DNA of 21,589 nt, taken from the NCBI GenBank assembly GCA_030689795.1, contig JAUYEO010000259.1:1-21589 (forward strand). Direction: 5' to 3'. This DNA is from Desulfobacterales bacterium (GTDB taxonomy: Bacteria; Desulfobacterota; Desulfobacteria; Desulfobacterales; RPRI01). A model generated the notes under the pieces. That model saw nothing but the letters and a program-made list of their open reading frames with translations. It was not told the DNA's origin and did not search any database. Below are positions 19,142 through 21,589 of this stretch, in pieces; position 1 is the first letter of the stretch, and each line of letters starts with the position of its first letter. Made by a program: the position numbers and the translations under genes.

Positions 19142-20984
19142 CAGGGCAAAGCTCAATCTGTTTTTTTCCGCGTTTTCGGTCTATTGGCAAAAAGGATGCG
19201 AAAAGCATGTTCCGTTTCTCTGGACGGATGTAGTTCTGCGCTCTTACGGCCAGGTGCTTTTTGCGGACAATCCTTTAACCGGCATCTGCATGATTTCGGC
19301 AATCGGGATCATATCATCAAGAAACCTATTTTTTTCTTTCCTCGGAGCGGCAATCGCATCAGTTTTCGCCCAAGCCTTAAGAAAAGACAAACGATACATA
19401 CTGCACGGTATTTTCGGATTCACGGGGGTAATGCTCGGTATATTCTGGAGCTGGTACTTCTATGTTACGGCCGTTTCCGTCGCTCTCTTTGTCTTCATGG
19501 TTATACTCGCTGTTTTTCTCCAGTCAGCTATGATGAAGCTTTTATCAAACGGGCGTTTCAATCTTCCCGTAATGAGTCTTCCCGGCACCCTTATTTTTAT
19601 CCTTTTTCTTTCAGCTATTTATACGCTTGCGGCGAAAGGAGTCTCCTTCCCGATTATTTCATCCGGAGCGGAAACCCTGATCACGGCTGAACCGGAAGGA
19701 TTGCTCAATATCCTTATGTCTTACAACCTTCATGTCTGGGGAATAATATTTCTGGGGATTCTCATAAATTCGAGGATCAGCTTCGGAAGCGGCCTGTTTT
19801 TTGTGACGGCAGGCTATCTTCTGACAATAATGACCCCTTTCTTAACGGATGTAAATCGTGATCTTTTTCTGGGATTCAACATACTCCCGGTTTCAGTCGC
19901 CATGTTCGGAGTCTTTATTGTTGCCACAAAGAGAGCTTTTCTTTATTCTCTCATTGCTTTTCTCTTATGCGCAGCATTGACCCTGCTTTTAAATAAATAC
20001 CTTTCGCCGTTTTATATTCCGTTTCTGACTCTTCCCTTCAACATTACGGTAATCGCTCTGCTTATCGCTGCCAGAATCATAAACCCGGAAGTCTCAGGCC
20101 TTTTTCCGGTACGGCTTGCTTCTGTCACCACGCCGGAAAAGATACTTAAAGATCATGAGACTGTACGCAATAACCTTGATTCCCTTAAATTTGCCTATCC
20201 TTTCAGCCACGTGCCGAATCCATTATCCGCAAAAGGAGAAAGCAGGCAGTTTCTCGATATCATCAAATCTGCAGATAAAATCAGCATTCTTTCCGGCGCC
20301 GGGACAAGCACCGACTCAGGAATTCCCGACTTCAGGGGAAATTCCGGCTTCTGGGATAATTTCAGCGCGCGGGATTTTACCTACCGGAATTTCATGGCCG
20401 ACAATGAAATCCGAAAAAGATACTGGGACATGGACCGCCTTTTTTACAGGATGGTCATGAAATCAGGGCCCAACGAAACCCACAGGGCGGCAAAACGCCT
20501 GGATGACATACGAAAACTTGCCTGCGTTGTGACGCAGAATGTCGATGGCCTTTTTCAGCAGGCAGGAGTCGATCCTGCAAAAGTCATCGAAGTGCATGGT
20601 ACAATACACAGGGCGCGCTGCATAAACTGCGCAAAAAGTTACAGAAGGGAAGATATCTTCGCAATGTTAAACGGAGGCCATGAAATACCTTTATGTAAAA
20701 GCTGCAACGGCCATTTAAAACCCGAAACGGTTCTCATGGGAGAAACACTTGAAAAATCTTTAATAGGGGAGGCACTTTTCAGGATTCTCACATCCGATCT
20801 TCTTATCGTGATAGGCACCAGCCTGATGGTGGATCCGGTGGCATCGATTCCCGATCTTGCCTGGCAAAAGGGAGTTAAAATAATCATAATCAACCTTTCC
20901 CAAACTCCGAAAGACGGACTTGCAGATATGATTATCCGGAAAAACAGCGCAAAATTTTTCAAAGAAATCCTTAATTATATTTGA
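19134..20984 (+). CDS. Urea transporter (SLC14/UT) fused to a sirtuin deacylase
   Basis: The single 616-residue frame joins two complete domains. Residues 1-330 are a urea channel: an N-terminal amphipathic part with SYGQVLFADNPLTG, about ten membrane helices, and two motifs of the LPxxTxPF type (LPVMSLPGT and FLTLPFN). Residues 333-372 are a linker (TTPEKIL...YPFSH). Residues 375-616 form a sirtuin, NAD-dependent lysine deacylase: GAGTS at 388-392, SGIPDFRG, TQNVDGL, catalytic H488 (EVHGT), Zn-binding C496/C499 and C521/C524, and GTSLMVDP. All key residues are present. The sirtuin should face the cytoplasm if the UT C-terminus does. The start ATG 19134 overlaps the decarboxylase stop. An upstream TTG (19092) lies too close to its ribosome site. 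No start with a good ribosome site occurs at the sirtuin boundary. The end overlaps the truA stop by 14 bases. Confidence 0.87.
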   Translation: MIDRAKLNLFFSAFSVYWQKGCEKHVPFLWTDVVLRSYGQVLFADNPLTGICMISAIGIISSRNLFFSFLGAAIASVFAQALRKDKRYILHGIFGFTGVMLGIFWSWYFYVTAVSVALFVFMVILAVFLQSAMMKLLSNGRFNLPVMSLPGTLIFILFLSAIYTLAAKGVSFPIISSGAETLITAEPEGLLNILMSYNLHVWGIIFLGILINSRISFGSGLFFVTAGYLLTIMTPFLTDVNRDLFLGFNILPVSVAMFGVFIVATKRAFLYSLIAFLLCAALTLLLNKYLSPFYIPFLTLPFNITVIALLIAARIINPEVSGLFPVRLASVTTPEKILKDHETVRNNLDSLKFAYPFSHVPNPLSAKGESRQFLDIIKSADKISILSGAGTSTDSGIPDFRGNSGFWDNFSARDFTYRNFMADNEIRKRYWDMDRLFYRMVMKSGPNETHRAAKRLDDIRKLACVVTQNVDGLFQQAGVDPAKVIEVHGTIHRARCINCAKSYRREDIFAMLNGGHEIPLCKSCNGHLKPETVLMGETLEKSLIGEALFRILTSDLLIVIGTSLMVDPVASIPDLAWQKGVKIIIINLSQTPKDGLADMIIRKNSAKFFKEILNYI

Positions 20985-21589
20985 CTTCCATAAGGAAGAG
21001 GCCGTGTGGAGGAGCCGTAGCGCAAGCCCTGCTGCGATCCCTTGACCCGAGTATTTCTTTAATATCTCCGGACGAAATTTTTCCGAGCCCGGCGCAAACA
21101 AGAGTGCCGACAATGTTTCTTACCATGAATCTTAAGAATCCGTCCGCCTCGATTTCAAAAACAATAAGGTCCTCGTTATTTTTAAAGAGCCTTGCTTTGA
21201 AAACGGTTCTTACAGTGCCTTTCCTGGGACTCCCGGCTCCTTCAAAGGCTTTGAAATCATGGGTTCCGGCAATACAGACGGACGCTGATTCCATTGCATC
21301 AAGAAGCAGAGGCTTTTTTATATGCCAGGCATAATCCCTTCCTACGGCAGCCGGAACCATCCTGTTTAATATCCTGTAATTATATACCTTGCTTTTTGCA
21401 TCGTACCGGGAATGGAACTTTTCATGAACCTGCGCACATTCTCTTATTACTATGTCACCGGGAAGAAGGCTGTTCAAGCCTTTAAAAAAAACTTCAGGTT
21501 CAAGCCTTGTATCGCAGATAATGTTCGCAACCTGGCCGAGAGCGTGCAATCCCGCTTCAGTCCTGCCTGCGCCTTTAAGAGTCACCTTC
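20971..21589 (-). CDS. truA: tRNA pseudouridine synthase A, N-terminus cut by window end
   Basis: About 206 residues are visible, and the first 50 or so of the family are outside the window. TruA makes pseudouridine at positions 38-40 of the tRNA anticodon arm. Family blocks seen are KGAGRTEAGLHALGQV, HSRYDAKSKVYNYRI, HDFKAFEGAGSP, and DGFLRFMVRNIVGTL near the C-terminus. The catalytic block is normally GRTDAGVHA. The active-site Asp is Glu here (codon GAA, minus strand 21558-21556). This residue is considered essential, so activity is doubtful unless the change is a sequencing error or tolerated. The rest is intact. It converges on the urea-transporter/sirtuin gene with a 14-base overlap of the 3' ends. 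Confidence 0.9.
   Translation of the reverse strand, partial: KVTLKGAGRTEAGLHALGQVANIICDTRLEPEVFFKGLNSLLPGDIVIRECAQVHEKFHSRYDAKSKVYNYRILNRMVPAAVGRDYAWHIKKPLLLDAMESASVCIAGTHDFKAFEGAGSPRKGTVRTVFKARLFKNNEDLIVFEIEADGFLRFMVRNIVGTLVCAGLGKISSGDIKEILGSRDRSRACATAPPHGLFLMEVKYN

Overview
The window (21,589 bases, moderately AT-rich, densely packed) looks like a chromosomal piece of a Gram-negative anaerobe. A deltaproteobacterium of the Desulfobacterota (Desulfobacterales-like) fits best. This is inferred from a C_GCAxxG_C_C redox protein with an in-frame UGA (probable selenoprotein), a PilZ/GGDEF pair, an HMG-CoA-lyase-like enzyme, short palindromic intergenic repeats and an exported TPR protein. No rRNA, tRNA, CRISPR array, integrase or transposase gene was seen.

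Layout. 1-393: 3' part of a probable selenoprotein. 413-754 (-): PilZ protein with a good promoter. 755-1170: no convincing gene, only repeats. 1171-2124 (+): GGDEF diguanylate cyclase. 2155-4260 (-): RNase II/R-family protein. 4261-4495: palindromic repeats and a strong promoter for 4496-8246 (+), two overlapping genes for an asymmetric heterodimeric ABC exporter that end at a strong bidirectional terminator. 8300-8569 (-): HU protein with its own promoter. 8753-10694 (-): overlapping glycosyltransferase and methyltransferase genes. 10821-11729 (+): HMG-CoA-lyase-like enzyme. 11729-11872: MITE-like element. 11948-12490 (+): GNAT acetyltransferase. 12544-20984 (+): a six-gene, translationally coupled operon. 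20971-21589 (-): truA, cut by the window end.

The most interesting region is the six-gene operon: exported TPR protein, PqqD-like protein, ATP-grasp ligase, degenerate ATP-grasp paralogue, PLP fold-III decarboxylase, and a urea-transporter/sirtuin fusion. Every junction overlaps by 3 to 11 bases, so the products are probably made together. A PqqD-like domain (RiPP-recognition fold), an ATP-grasp enzyme and a decarboxylase carrying a YxxP motif in a basic N-terminal tail together suggest a peptide- or amino-acid-modifying system. No separate precursor peptide was found. The decarboxylase lacks the acidic residue that follows the active-site Cys in diaminopimelate and ornithine decarboxylases. 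The last gene joins a complete urea channel to a complete sirtuin in one reading frame. The function of the system is not known to me.

Other points are the in-frame UGA with a SECIS-like hairpin, a catalytic Asp-to-Glu change in TruA, and two kinds of small repeat element.
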